Assembly (NCBI GenBank): GCA_944324865.1
Contig: CALUXW010000001.1
Span: 62,001 to 126,000 of the forward strand
Origin: Candidatus Gastranaerophilales bacterium
Lineage (GTDB): Bacteria; Cyanobacteriota; Vampirovibrionia; Gastranaerophilales; Gastranaerophilaceae
DNA: 64,000 bases
Direction of reading: 5' to 3'
Below are positions 9,286-18,351 of the stretch, piece after piece. Position 1 is the stretch's first letter; each line of letters opens with the position of its first letter. The notes below the pieces were generated by a model that was given only the letters and a program-made list of their open reading frames with translations, was not told where the DNA came from and ran no database searches. A program made the position numbers and the translations under genes.

Positions 9286-10296
9286 TTATTGCATAAATTT
9301 ATCTACAATACTCCAGTCAAACTTTATATCTATTTTTTCACTGCTTTGCGTGTTTTGCATAAATTCAGTGAAATTTGTGTTAAGATTCTCGCAATTATTA
9401 GAAACATCAATATTTTGGAGATTAAATTCACTGCATAAATAATTCACCTTAATATCGTAGGGTAAAGCAAATACCTTTAAGCCGTATTTCAATCCTAAAA
9501 GACAAGCATGGAAGCGCATTGCAAATAAATAATCTAAATGCGAAAAAGCTGTAACTATAGATTTAATTGAGTTATCAGTGCAAATTTCATATTTAATATG
9601 TGGCCATTGCAATTTTAATTCTTTTTCAAATTGATAACATATTTTTAAATCTTGCGGATTTTGAAAAGAGAAAACGATTATTTTTCTATCCGAGAAATAT
9701 AAACCAATATATTTTACTAGCATTTTTACAAAGTTTGGATGCATTTTGGGACAATTTCGCAGCTGTACACCGACATACCCCCGGCTTTCACGTGGAAGAA
9801 TCGGTATATCCCAAGCAGGATCCTGAACATATCTGGATTTAATTTTCCATTTTCCGAGCAATTTATAACTCTGAGAATCCCTAACGGTTACAAGATTACA
9901 TAACGAAAGAGTCATCCTTGTAAGCATTGTCCAAAACGTGCCATTTATTGGGCCTATACCTTGTGCAAATATTATTATTTTCTTAAACATGAGTTTTGCG
10001 CATAAAATTATTAAAATATAATAGATAAGACTTAAATTACTGGTAGCATTTTGTAATAGACTGCCACCACCGCTGATAAGATAATCGCATTTTGCAATTT
10101 CTCTTAATATTTCAATTGGATTTTTATAGTTTGCGCTGTTAACTTTAAATTGTTTTTTTGTTCTTATTGGTTTTGATGATAATGCGCATACCTCAAATCC
10201 TTTCGCCTTTAAATGTCTTGTCAACATTGCAAAGATGACATCATCACCAAAATTTGAAAAACCAATATATCCTGATATAAGTACTTTTTTAGCCAT
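9286..10296 (-). CDS. Polysaccharide pyruvyl transferase (CsaB-like)
   Basis: 336 residues. The N-terminal 'LISGYIGFSNFGDDVIFAML' and 'YLISGGGSLLQNATSNLSLIYYI' are the hallmarks of the CsaB subfamily, which transfers pyruvate from PEP to cell-wall polysaccharide. The second half has 'VGVQLRNCP' and the 'FAMRFHACLLGLKYG' segment with the conserved Arg-x-His. In other bacteria, including cyanobacteria, CsaB pyruvylation creates a surface anchor for SLH-domain proteins. It overlaps the upstream kinase-like gene by eight bases and lies 42 bases before hisA-IE, in the same direction. Family firm, sugar acceptor unknown. Confidence 0.88.
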   Translation of the reverse strand: MAKKVLISGYIGFSNFGDDVIFAMLTRHLKAKGFEVCALSSKPIRTKKQFKVNSANYKNPIEILREIAKCDYLISGGGSLLQNATSNLSLIYYILIILCAKLMFKKIIIFAQGIGPINGTFWTMLTRMTLSLCNLVTVRDSQSYKLLGKWKIKSRYVQDPAWDIPILPRESRGYVGVQLRNCPKMHPNFVKMLVKYIGLYFSDRKIIVFSFQNPQDLKICYQFEKELKLQWPHIKYEICTDNSIKSIVTAFSHLDYLFAMRFHACLLGLKYGLKVFALPYDIKVNYLCSEFNLQNIDVSNNCENLNTNFTEFMQNTQSSEKIDIKFDWSIVDKFMQ

Positions 10297-11227
10297 AAAT
10301 CTCGTTATATAATTTTTCCGTTTCTATTCTGTATGGTATTGATTTTATTGCTCCAACATTGCGAATTTGCAATATTGAGAGCGAATTAGCATATTTTGCA
10401 CATTTTATTGTATCATAGCCCTTTAAAAAATAGTTTAAAAATCCACCGTTGAAAGCTGCTTCCCAACCTGTGGGGTCTACAATAGGTATTTGTTTATACT
10501 CTATAAATTCATAATTTGCAGTATTTGAAACATGTATACCTTTTTTGTGCTCTCTGATTATATTAACATTAATTGCATTGTCTGCGAGAATTTTTCTTAC
10601 TTTATCAATACTAACCGTATCAAACAGTGCTTGTGTATCTGTTTTTGTATTTAAGAATATTATGTCTATATATTTGCTTACCTCGTCAAAATATTCTTTT
10701 GCCTCTTCTTGTGTACTTACTTTTGGAGAAAAATTAGGATCATACGCAACGGGTATGTCATTTTCACTTGCAAATTTAAAAATTTCTCTAACTACTTCCC
10801 TAACGCTTAAAGAGAGTGATTGTACAAAACCTGTCGCATACACGCATTTAGCATTTCTGATATAGTCAAAATTAATATCTTCTATTGATAAATTTTTTGC
10901 GGCAGTCTTTTTTCTGTAGAATACAAATTCACTTTTATTTTCTTTTTTGCCGACAAAATATAATCCGTTTTGACCTTGTGAAAGCTTAATCTGAGAAACA
11001 TCAAGCCCTTCTGAATCCCATGCATCCAGCAAATACTCATAAAAGTTATCATTTCCAAGTTTTGTAATGTATCCGGCACTTGAACCACATCTTAGTGCAG
11101 CGATTGCAGTACATAGTGAATCACCTCCATAATATTTGTCAAAAATCTGAGCAAATTTCAAGGAAGTGTTGCTAGATAGTTCAACTAACCCCTCGCCAAT
11201 TGTAATAATGTCTAAATTTTCAATCAT
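10289..11227 (-). CDS. PfkB-family sugar kinase-like protein lacking the catalytic aspartate
   Basis: 312 residues with a ribokinase/2-dehydro-3-deoxygluconokinase-type fold: 'ITIGEGLVEL' at the start, 'YYGGDSLCTAIAALRCGS' (substrate-binding region), 'VAYDPNFSPK' and 'FLNTKTD'. The second PfkB signature should read D-T-x-G-A-G-D-A-F. Here the frame reads D-P-T-G-W-E-A-A-F-N-G-G (DNA around 10442-10480), so both the anion-hole glycine and the catalytic aspartate are replaced while the rest is intact. The Asn that normally follows GGDSL is Cys. This argues for a non-catalytic or altered role. First gene of the minus-strand run, overlapping the pyruvyl transferase gene. Confidence 0.8.
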   Translation of the reverse strand: MIENLDIITIGEGLVELSSNTSLKFAQIFDKYYGGDSLCTAIAALRCGSSAGYITKLGNDNFYEYLLDAWDSEGLDVSQIKLSQGQNGLYFVGKKENKSEFVFYRKKTAAKNLSIEDINFDYIRNAKCVYATGFVQSLSLSVREVVREIFKFASENDIPVAYDPNFSPKVSTQEEAKEYFDEVSKYIDIIFLNTKTDTQALFDTVSIDKVRKILADNAINVNIIREHKKGIHVSNTANYEFIEYKQIPIVDPTGWEAAFNGGFLNYFLKGYDTIKCAKYANSLSILQIRNVGAIKSIPYRIETEKLYNEIYG

Positions 11228-11309
11228 ATATGTTATTTATCATATAATAATCTTTTGGTCAAAATGTTAAGCAATAGCATTTGACAATGATTTGTGATAT
11301 ATAAATTTT

Positions 11310-12110
11310 ATGAGCAAAAATGTGTTAGTAATTGCAGGGAACTCGCAAATTGCGACAGAAGCAATAAAGTTGTTGCTAAATAATGACTTTAGGATTTATG
11401 CTACATCACGAAAAGAGTTTAATCTTGAGCATAATAATCTTCATAAATATAATCTGGATATTACCTTGGAAAGCTCTTTTAAAGAATTGTCGGATAAATT
11501 AAAAAATATGGAGTTTTGCGCTATCGTAAATAACGCAGGATGTGCAGTGGCTTCTCCCGTTGAGTTTTTAGATGAGGATGAGCTGCAAAGACAATTAGAT
11601 GTAAACTTATTTGGACTTTTACGTGTAATAAAATACTTTAGTTCAAATTTGGAAAAAGATGGAAAAATGATAAACGTAAGTTCTATGGCTTCTTATGGTG
11701 TTTATCCTTTTTTGTCGCCTTATTGCCTCTCAAAAGCTGCGGCTGATATACTTTTAAGAGCTTATTCTAATGAATCGGGTTTTAAATATGTATCTATTCG
11801 CCCCGGTGCCATAAGAACTAAATTCTGGACAGACAGTATTGAACAAAATCAAGATAATTTTAAAAATTTTATGGGCAAATATGAAAGAATTGGCCACTAC
11901 ATGCTTGATAATGCAAAAAAAAATTCAAAAGATGCATTGGAACCTATTTTTGTCGGTCGTGCCATATACAAGGCAATAGTGTGTAAAAACCCTCCTTCTG
12001 TTATAAACGTGGGGTTTGATGCGCTTTTATGTGCATTTGCTTCAAAATTTTTAAGTGAGTCACTGGTAAATAAGGTAGTAAGAAAAGCACTGAAGTTAAA
12101 ATCAAAATGA
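11310..12110 (+). CDS. Short-chain dehydrogenase/reductase (SDR)
   Basis: 266 residues of classical SDR type. The N-terminal glycine-rich NAD(P) motif is a variant (VIAGNSQIA). 'IVNNAGCA' at about residue 75 is the NNAG motif. The catalytic Ser lies in 'INVSSMASYG' and the Tyr-x3-Lys in 'YCLSKAA'; 'IRPGAIRT' completes the cofactor region. Substrate cannot be told from sequence. Its last four bases overlap the ATG of the radical SAM gene (ATGA), so the two are translated together and may act on the same lipid or secondary product. Confidence 0.88.
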   Translation: MSKNVLVIAGNSQIATEAIKLLLNNDFRIYATSRKEFNLEHNNLHKYNLDITLESSFKELSDKLKNMEFCAIVNNAGCAVASPVEFLDEDELQRQLDVNLFGLLRVIKYFSSNLEKDGKMINVSSMASYGVYPFLSPYCLSKAAADILLRAYSNESGFKYVSIRPGAIRTKFWTDSIEQNQDNFKNFMGKYERIGHYMLDNAKKNSKDALEPIFVGRAIYKAIVCKNPPSVINVGFDALLCAFASKFLSESLVNKVVRKALKLKSK

Positions 12111-13513
12111 AAAAGAAAAAGATTTATTTAATATATCCGCCTTCTCCTGTTATGAACAGGGAAGATCGTTGTCAACAGCCAACAAATGATTTAATTGTTA
12201 TTCCGCCGTTACCTCCAACAGATTTGCTTTACCTTGCTGCAATTGCACGACAAGAAGGCTATGAACCCATTGTCAGGGATTACTCTTTTTTTGGTGAAAC
12301 ATTTGAAAAATTTGAGCAAGATTTATTGCTTATGCAGCCTGATTATTTGGTTGTAAATATTGCGACACCAACTCTTGAAAATGATTTACATGCACTTAAA
12401 ATAGCAAAAGATTTGTTTGGGGATAATATAATAACTATCTCAAAAGGCGCTCATTTTGCCTTTTTGGCTAAGCAAACAATGCTTGCACATGATTTTATTG
12501 ACATTGCTATGTGTCTTGAGTGTGAACTTACTTTTGCTGAATTATTAAAAGGCATTAATTTAGAAAAAATAAAAGGGATTTGTTATCGAAATGATGTCGA
12601 GGTTATCGAAAATCCGCGCAGACCTTTTAATGATAATTTAGATGATTTACCTTATCCTGCAAGAGATTTAATTGACAATAAACTATATGTCAGACCTGAT
12701 AATGGGAAAATGCAAGCAGTTATAAAAGTTTCAAGAGGTTGTCCTTATCATTGTTTCTTTTGTTTAGCAACACCGCTAAATGGCCGAATAGTTAGGAAAA
12801 GAAGTCCTGAAAACATTATTGGTGAGATTAAAGAGTGTGTAGAAAAATATAATATTAAAAATTTTATATTCTGGTCTGATATATTTAATTTGGATAAAGA
12901 ATGGACAAGGGAACTGTGTCAAAAAATTATTGATTCAAAATTAAAAATAACATTTTCAACAAATACACGTGCCGATAGTGCAGATATTAAAACTGTTAAA
13001 CTTATGAAAAAAGCAGGATGTTCTCTTGTTTCAATCGGTATTGAAAGTGGTTCACAAGAGATGTTGGATAAAATGGGTAAAAAAACAAATCTTGTTCAAA
13101 TTAAAAATACAATAAATGTATTCAAAAAAAATGGAATACAAATTTATGCATATTATATTATTGGTCTTCCTTGGGAAACGAGAGATACAGTGTTTAAAAC
13201 TCTTGAGTTTGCTAAGTCACTAAACACTGAGTATGCAAGTTTTTACACGGCTGCAGCTCTTGTGGGAACAAGATTTTATGATTATGTTGAAAATAATTCG
13301 TTGGGTGAATTAAATTATGATTGCGCATATTACTATCCCAGTGTAAGAACCCATAGTTTGAGTGAAAGAGAGGTATTCAACCTGCATAAAAATCTTGTCA
13401 GAAGTTATTATTTACGTCCAAATTATGTATTAAAAATGTTACTTTCAATAAGATCTTTTACCCAGCTTAAAAATTATTTTAAAGCTGGTTTAAGAATAAT
13501 AACCAGAAACTGA
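12107..13513 (+). CDS. B12-binding-domain radical SAM protein
   Basis: 468 residues. The N-terminal ~150 residues form a cobalamin-binding-like Rossmann domain ('IYLIYPPSP', 'PPTDLLYLAAIARQEGYE', 'DYLVVNIATPTLENDL'), although no clear D-x-H-x2-G B12 motif is visible. The radical SAM core has the Cx3Cx2C cluster motif in 'SRGCPYHCFFC' (about residue 210) and 'IGIESGSQEMLDKMGK'. The architecture matches BchE/HpnJ-type enzymes, which perform methylations or oxidative rearrangements. Cotranslated with the SDR gene. Substrate unknown; a role in lipid or hopanoid-like modification would be a guess. Confidence 0.87.
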   Translation: MKKKKIYLIYPPSPVMNREDRCQQPTNDLIVIPPLPPTDLLYLAAIARQEGYEPIVRDYSFFGETFEKFEQDLLLMQPDYLVVNIATPTLENDLHALKIAKDLFGDNIITISKGAHFAFLAKQTMLAHDFIDIAMCLECELTFAELLKGINLEKIKGICYRNDVEVIENPRRPFNDNLDDLPYPARDLIDNKLYVRPDNGKMQAVIKVSRGCPYHCFFCLATPLNGRIVRKRSPENIIGEIKECVEKYNIKNFIFWSDIFNLDKEWTRELCQKIIDSKLKITFSTNTRADSADIKTVKLMKKAGCSLVSIGIESGSQEMLDKMGKKTNLVQIKNTINVFKKNGIQIYAYYIIGLPWETRDTVFKTLEFAKSLNTEYASFYTAAALVGTRFYDYVENNSLGELNYDCAYYYPSVRTHSLSEREVFNLHKNLVRSYYLRPNYVLKMLLSIRSFTQLKNYFKAGLRIITRN

Positions 13514-13516
13514 AAC

Positions 13517-13559
13517 AAACTCTCTTTTTTGTAGTCTAGTATATAAAAAGGAGAGTTTT
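13517..13559 (+). promoter_or_regulatory. Long hairpin containing the DUF2023 ribosome binding site
   Basis: An A-A-A-C-T-C-T-C followed by a T-run (13517-13530) is complementary to an A-run followed by G-G-A-G-A-G-T-T-T (13545-13558). Together they make a stem of about 14 pairs with one G-U pair. The GGAG that serves the ATG at 13560 lies in the 3' arm. It could act as a terminator for the upstream radical SAM gene or as a translation switch for DUF2023. Pairing is read directly; function is inferred. Confidence 0.5.
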
Positions 13560-13889
13560 ATGGATAATGTATTAAATACATATATATATGAAATTAAAAA
13601 AGGTACAAAGCCACTTGCTTTAGTAACTGTTTTATCAGATAAAACAGAAGGTTGCATTGAAAAAATCAGAAAATCACAACTTAGCTACTGTGTTCAAAAA
13701 AATGGGAATAAATCAAATATTTTCTTTGGAAATATTCACTGTGTTGAAATTATACAAGGTTTTCTTCATAAAGATTTGTCAAAATTAAATCCTGCAGAAG
13801 ATTTTATATTGGGAATATTACTAGGATATAGTCGGATCGAACAATGCAAAAGATATTTAAATAAGCTAAATTTACACCCAATCGGGTAG
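13560..13889 (+). CDS. DUF2023 family protein
   Basis: 109 residues matching DUF2023 along its length: an 'IYEIKKGTKPLALVT' opening (family: I-Y-E-L-K-K-G-x-R-x-L-x-L-x-T), 'NIFFG', 'CVEII', and the highly conserved end 'LNPAEDFILGILLGYSRIEQCKRYL'. The biochemical function of the family is not known. GGAG lies eight bases before the ATG, inside a stable hairpin. The next gene, 61 bases downstream, is a small ferredoxin, which suggests a redox association, and the two probably share the terminator at 14138. Confidence 0.85.
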   Translation: MDNVLNTYIYEIKKGTKPLALVTVLSDKTEGCIEKIRKSQLSYCVQKNGNKSNIFFGNIHCVEIIQGFLHKDLSKLNPAEDFILGILLGYSRIEQCKRYLNKLNLHPIG

Positions 13890-13950
13890 TACAAGAGTTA
13901 TAAATTATATTTTAATATAGCTTGTGACATTGAGTGACAAGGAGATAAAA

Positions 13951-14133
13951 ATGATAGTTTCAATAATGGATGGTTGTACTGCTTGTGGCGCATGTGAAGC
14001 AATTAACCCTGAGGTTTTTCATGTAGATTCAACAGCACATGTAAATGAGTCAAAAATTAAAGGTAATGAGCAAGACTGTATTGATGCAGCACTTATTTGC
14101 CCAGTAAATGCAATATGGGTAGAAGATATTTAA
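13951..14133 (+). CDS. Small [4Fe-4S] ferredoxin
   Basis: 60 residues. The cluster ligands are in 'CTACGACEAINPEVF' (Cx2Cx2C) plus the distal 'CPVNAI' cysteine, the layout of a single-cluster ferredoxin of Desulfovibrio/Thermotoga type. An upstream in-frame start at 13924 exists, but the ATG at 13951 is preferred: AAGGAG (13939-13944) sits six bases in front of it and homologs begin just before the first Cys. It would act as a cytosolic one-electron carrier, for example for radical SAM or other Fe-S enzymes. A strong intrinsic terminator follows immediately. Confidence 0.9.
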   Translation: MIVSIMDGCTACGACEAINPEVFHVDSTAHVNESKIKGNEQDCIDAALICPVNAIWVEDI

Positions 14134-14137
14134 AACA

Positions 14138-14164
14138 AAAAAGGGTGCAATTTGCACCCTTTTA
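14138..14164 (+). terminator. Intrinsic terminator after ferredoxin gene
   Basis: Stem A-A-A-G-G-G-T-G-C-A / T-G-C-A-C-C-C-T-T-T with a short A/T loop, followed by T-rich sequence. It ends the DUF2023-ferredoxin unit before the next promoter. Confidence 0.88.
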
Positions 14165-14249
14165 ATATATTTGATTGATTTTTCCTGTAATATACTTGCG
14201 ATCGACAGATTACAAGGTTAAAATAAAAAAATAAGGAGAAAGGTGGAAT

Positions 14250-14663
14250 ATGAAGAAAATAGTATTGGCATTATCGGCTGTTTTAGCGTTTTCTTGTACT
14301 TGTTATGCTCAAGATGCAGTTTTTCAGTCTATGGATAGTGTAGATGAAGTACAAAAAATCAGTTTGGAACCTGTAGGAGATATTGCTCCTGCTGCAAAAA
14401 CAGCCACAGTAACAGGTAGCAGTATTCAAGAAGAAAGTTTTAAAAAAGCTATAACTAATTTAGACGATGCATCTGCTGAAATTAGAGAACAATTAATAAA
14501 CTATAACTCTTTACTTTCAGCTGCAGAGGCTAAAGAAGATGAACTTAGTGCTGAAATTAAAGGTTTGAAAAAAAATGTAAGTCAAACAAAGAAAAAACTA
14601 AAAAATATTGAAAAGTCAAAAAAATACATAAATTCTAATTTTGAAGACCAAAGTAATAAATAG
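14250..14663 (+). CDS. Small exported coiled-coil protein
   Basis: 137 residues, not recognised as a named family. Residues 1-20 form a signal peptide ('KIVLALSAVLAFSCTCYAQ'); cleavage after A-Q/A is plausible, and a lipobox is not clear. A linker follows, then a helical region (about 65-130) rich in Glu, Lys and Leu ('AEAKEDELSAEIKGLKK', 'TKKKLKNIEKSKKYI') that should form a coiled coil. Strong AAGGAG upstream. It stands alone after the ferredoxin terminator and converges on recJ with no gap. Probably a periplasmic or surface structural protein. Confidence 0.75.
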   Translation: MKKIVLALSAVLAFSCTCYAQDAVFQSMDSVDEVQKISLEPVGDIAPAAKTATVTGSSIQEESFKKAITNLDDASAEIREQLINYNSLLSAAEAKEDELSAEIKGLKKNVSQTKKKLKNIEKSKKYINSNFEDQSNK

Positions 14664-17009
14664 TCATTCTAAACAATTTTGTACAAATCCATACATCTTG
14701 TCGAGTTCACTCTCGGCAAGATGTTTTTTAAATTCGATAATTTTAAAAAATTCATTCTGTAGTAATTCATACAATGTTTGAGTTTTTATCTTATTTAAAT
14801 TAACAGGTTTAATATATTTAATTTTATCTACGTCAAGAATTTCAATTGCATCTAATTGCTCAAAAATCTCGAGAGCAAGCTGAATAAAGGTTTCGCTTAC
14901 TCCGCAAGCATTTGCTAAACGTAAAATTTCTATTTGTCCGTTTAGATGATTATGGGAGTATTTAAGCATACCCGAGAGCATTTTTAAACATTGATCGATA
15001 TCTTCATTATATTTATCTTTCATTAAATGTATTTTTTTAGGTTGCACACTTTTTAAAACATCTTTAAATTCATCAATATTTGACGGATAGTCAAAAAACA
15101 TTATGGTATTATGTTTTCTATTTTGATTACATAATTTGTTATTTATTTCAGGGTATTTTTTTAATTTTTCAAGTGTGGTGATATTTTTTGCCCATATTGT
15201 AATATCTAAATTTTTGTTTTTGAGATATTCGCAAATTTGATCAAGAATTCCATCTTTTTTCCTATGGTCATATATTTTAATTTCATCATTAGAGCATAAT
15301 TTAGCAAGATTCTCACTGTATGCGCTAAAAACTTCCAGTTGAATATTTTCTTCATTGTTAAAAAAATTAATTTTTGGTGAAAAAGCTATGTCTAGAGTTG
15401 AGTTTAGAGGAATTTCAAAAGAACTCTCGTTCCATTTTACACACTCAAAAGTTAACCCGTCTTTTTGGCAGTAAAATTTTAGGTGGTTAGAATTTTTACC
15501 AATTATTTTAAAATCCTTCAAAAGAGCATTTTTTAACCCAAAAAGAGGTGTTGGGTTATCTTGTCCGAATGGTTCCAATAAATTAATTTTACTGATTAAA
15601 CCTTTGTTAATGTCTTTTGTATCTAGTATTTTGTCAACTTCAACATAATCTTGCACTACTTCAGCAGGTGTAATTTCTTCAATTGTGTTTAAGATTGCCT
15701 GCTTTATTTTTTCAAAAGAATGCAAATTGATATCAAATGAAAAGCCACCGGCAAGTGCATGCCCACCATATCCTAAAAACAAATCCGAGTTATTTTTTAA
15801 AATATCATATACGTTAAAACCCTTTGTTGAACGTATTGAACATCTTCCTATATTGTCATCATCGGAAGTTATCATAAAAACGGGTTTTGAATAATCTTCA
15901 ACAATTTTAGAAGCGACTATGCCAATTATCCCCAAGTGCCAGTCCTTGTTGTACAAAATGATTGCATCTTTACTTTGTTCTTCTTTTAGTTGTTGTGTTG
16001 CTTCAAGATATATATTTTCGCATAAGCTTTGTCGAATTTTATTGAAATTGTCCAGTTTGTCAATTATAAAATTTAAGGTAGATTCATTTTCACTTGTTAA
16101 GAACTCAAAAGCTAAGTCAGGTGAGCTTAGTCTACCGACAGCATTAATCCTGGGAGTTAAAACAAAAGCAATATCATTGCTCGTTATATTTTCTCTGCCA
16201 CATCTTTCAAATAACATTGAAATGCCTTTGTGAACTTTTTTATTAATAAGCTTTAGCCCTTTTGTAACAATTGTCCTATTTTCTCCAAGCAATGGCACAA
16301 CATCAGATATGGTACCAACGCAAGCTAATACTAAAAGATTTTCATCAAATTCCAGATTTAACAACTTTAAAGCTAACTTGTATGCAACACCAACACCTGC
16401 AAGTCTGCATAAATTTTCTATTTGCCTGATATCCAAATCTTCTCTTAAGGATGATGGTGCTTGAGGGTTTAATATTGCAAAAGCATCAGGTGTTTGACCT
16501 TCGAGTTTGTGATGATCCGTAACTATTACATCTACGCCGAGAGATTTTATCAGTTTAATTTCTGCAGCATTAGATATGCCACAATCAACCGTAATTATAA
16601 GTTTGATTTTATGTTTTGAAATAAGTTCAAGTGCTTTTTTTGTATTAATACCATGGCCATGTTTTTCTCTGTCGGGTATAAATACTTCAAAGTTAGCTTC
16701 CAGCGTTTTCATTGTTTTATACAAAAGTGCACTGGAAGTTACGCCATCTGCATCAAAATCACCCCATATAAGGATTTTTTCATTTAATGTAATTGCTTTT
16801 TTAATTCTGTTTATAACTTTTTCACAGTCACAAAAGACATCAAGAGTAGCAAGTTTTGTATTTTCGCTATCCAAGAATTCATTTGCATCATCTTTTGACT
16901 TAATTCCTCTTAGTGATAATAATTCACAAAGCAGAGAATCGTTGGTAAATTCAAACAATTCCCTGCTAATTTGTGGTATTTCTTTTTGTACTATTTTTTT
17001 ATAGTTCAT
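14664..17009 (-). CDS. recJ: Single-stranded-DNA-specific exonuclease RecJ
   Basis: 781 residues, a long-form RecJ. The DHH phosphoesterase motifs are all present: 'IWGDFDADGVTSSALL' (about residue 80), 'LIITVDCGISN', 'VIVTDHHKLEG', and the DHHA1 motif 'GYGGHALAGGFSF' (about 410). An OB-like region and a ~200-residue C-terminal extension follow, as in cyanobacterial and Firmicute RecJ. The enzyme degrades ssDNA 5' to 3' in recombination and mismatch repair. It starts one base after the stop of the BI-1 family gene, so the two are cotranscribed. Confidence 0.95.
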   Translation of the reverse strand: MNYKKIVQKEIPQISRELFEFTNDSLLCELLSLRGIKSKDDANEFLDSENTKLATLDVFCDCEKVINRIKKAITLNEKILIWGDFDADGVTSSALLYKTMKTLEANFEVFIPDREKHGHGINTKKALELISKHKIKLIITVDCGISNAAEIKLIKSLGVDVIVTDHHKLEGQTPDAFAILNPQAPSSLREDLDIRQIENLCRLAGVGVAYKLALKLLNLEFDENLLVLACVGTISDVVPLLGENRTIVTKGLKLINKKVHKGISMLFERCGRENITSNDIAFVLTPRINAVGRLSSPDLAFEFLTSENESTLNFIIDKLDNFNKIRQSLCENIYLEATQQLKEEQSKDAIILYNKDWHLGIIGIVASKIVEDYSKPVFMITSDDDNIGRCSIRSTKGFNVYDILKNNSDLFLGYGGHALAGGFSFDINLHSFEKIKQAILNTIEEITPAEVVQDYVEVDKILDTKDINKGLISKINLLEPFGQDNPTPLFGLKNALLKDFKIIGKNSNHLKFYCQKDGLTFECVKWNESSFEIPLNSTLDIAFSPKINFFNNEENIQLEVFSAYSENLAKLCSNDEIKIYDHRKKDGILDQICEYLKNKNLDITIWAKNITTLEKLKKYPEINNKLCNQNRKHNTIMFFDYPSNIDEFKDVLKSVQPKKIHLMKDKYNEDIDQCLKMLSGMLKYSHNHLNGQIEILRLANACGVSETFIQLALEIFEQLDAIEILDVDKIKYIKPVNLNKIKTQTLYELLQNEFFKIIEFKKHLAESELDKMYGFVQNCLE

Positions 17010-17010
17010 T

Positions 17011-17742
17011 TTAGCGGTTTCTGCTTAACTGTGCAAGCAATCTTAATAGCTCTAAGTATAGCCAAACAATTGTTACCAATAAAGAAAATGCGCCAAACCA
17101 TTCAAAATATTTGGGAGCCAATTGTTGTGCACCCTGTTCTATAAAACTGAAATCAAGAATAAAATTAAGAGCTGCAACCGCACAGAATACAAGACTTAGG
17201 ATAATTCCAAGCAATCCGGTATTCCAAATTGAAATAAAATTAGCATTAAATATGCTTATTACAATGCTTATTAAATAAAAAACCATAATGGATGCAGTTG
17301 CCGTAAAAACTACTTTTTTAAATGTGTCTGTAGCCTTAATTAACCCTGTTTTATAAAGAAAAAGCATGACAAATAAAGTCAAAAACGTAATTAATGCAGC
17401 ATTTGCAACAATCCCTTTGAGTTGCATTTCGTACATAGCCGAAATACCACCTATTGCAAGGCCTTCGCAAACCGCATAACCTATTGATAAAATTTTTGCA
17501 TTTTGAGGTTTAAAACGCATTATAATTGCAAGAATTAAACCTGCTATTATCCCCCCCCACATCAGCATAACCACTTTATCCATGTAGCCGTTAAATGCCT
17601 GTACCCAGCTGAATGCTGCAACAGCAAAAGTAACAATAAGAAGCAGTATTGTTTTGTTTACTGCACCCGAAATAGTCATGGGTTCACCGTCCAAAACAAC
17701 TCCGTCATAGATCTTACTTTGAGTCATAGGATTTGATGTCAT
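17011..17742 (-). CDS. Bax inhibitor-1 / YccA-like membrane protein
   Basis: 243 residues with seven hydrophobic segments and the pattern of the bacterial BI-1-like (PF12811-type) group. The N-terminal tail ends 'MTISGAVNKTILLLIVTFAV'. 'CEGLAIGGISAMYE' follows the third helix, and 'NFILDFSFIEQGAQQLAPKYFEWFGAFSLLVT' near the C-terminus carries the conserved acidic residues. Bacterial members are thought to be pH-sensitive Ca2+ leak channels or modulators of membrane proteases. It is the first gene of a two-gene operon with recJ, divergent from coaE. Confidence 0.88.
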   Translation of the reverse strand: MTSNPMTQSKIYDGVVLDGEPMTISGAVNKTILLLIVTFAVAAFSWVQAFNGYMDKVVMLMWGGIIAGLILAIIMRFKPQNAKILSIGYAVCEGLAIGGISAMYEMQLKGIVANAALITFLTLFVMLFLYKTGLIKATDTFKKVVFTATASIMVFYLISIVISIFNANFISIWNTGLLGIILSLVFCAVAALNFILDFSFIEQGAQQLAPKYFEWFGAFSLLVTIVWLYLELLRLLAQLSRNR

Positions 17743-17802
17743 TTTTACTCCTCCATATTAATCATTATGGATTATACTACGATTTTGAAGTAAAATAAAG
17801 TC

Positions 17803-18351
17803 ATGATTAAGGTTGCTTTGACGGGTAATATTGCATGTGGCAAGTCAGAAGTCCAAAAAATTTTATTAGATTTGGGCTATAAAGTTTTTGACACAGATGT
17901 ATGTGCACATAGCATTTTGGAAAATAATATATCTGTAATAAAAGAATTTGGTACAAATAGTAGAAATGAACTTTCAAAAATTGTTTTTTACGATAAGAAA
18001 AAACTGAACAAACTAGAAGAAATATTGCATCCACTTATTAAGGAAGAAATTTTCATTTTTTTTCAAACTAATCAATCATCGAATTTGGCATTTGTTGCAG
18101 TGCCACAGCTTTTTGAAGCAGGTTTTGATATATATTTTGACAAAATTATATTTATAAGCTCAAATTACAATTTAAGACTTGAACGATTAATGAAAAGAAA
18201 TTCTTATAGCCGTGAATATGCAATTTTAAGACTTAATTCTCAAGCGAATGAAAAAGAAAAAATTGAAAAGAGCGATTTTGTAATTGAAAACAACTCAAGT
18301 CTTGAAGATTTAAAAATAAAAGTTATAGAATGTTTAAAACTTCTCTTATAA
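17803..18351 (+). CDS. coaE: Dephospho-CoA kinase
   Basis: Final step of coenzyme A synthesis: phosphorylation of the 3'-hydroxyl of dephospho-CoA. 182 residues, slightly shorter than the usual ~200. The P-loop is 'GNIACGKSEV' (residues 8-17). 'VFDTDVCAH' has the conserved Asp, 'HPLIKEEI' the substrate-binding His-Pro, and 'VAVPQLFEAGFD' is the V-P-L-L-F-E block (here P-Q-L-F-E). The lid arginines are in 'RLERLMKRN'. The 3' end overlaps the convergent agmatinase gene by 29 bases. Confidence 0.93.
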   Translation: MIKVALTGNIACGKSEVQKILLDLGYKVFDTDVCAHSILENNISVIKEFGTNSRNELSKIVFYDKKKLNKLEEILHPLIKEEIFIFFQTNQSSNLAFVAVPQLFEAGFDIYFDKIIFISSNYNLRLERLMKRNSYSREYAILRLNSQANEKEKIEKSDFVIENNSSLEDLKIKVIECLKLLL

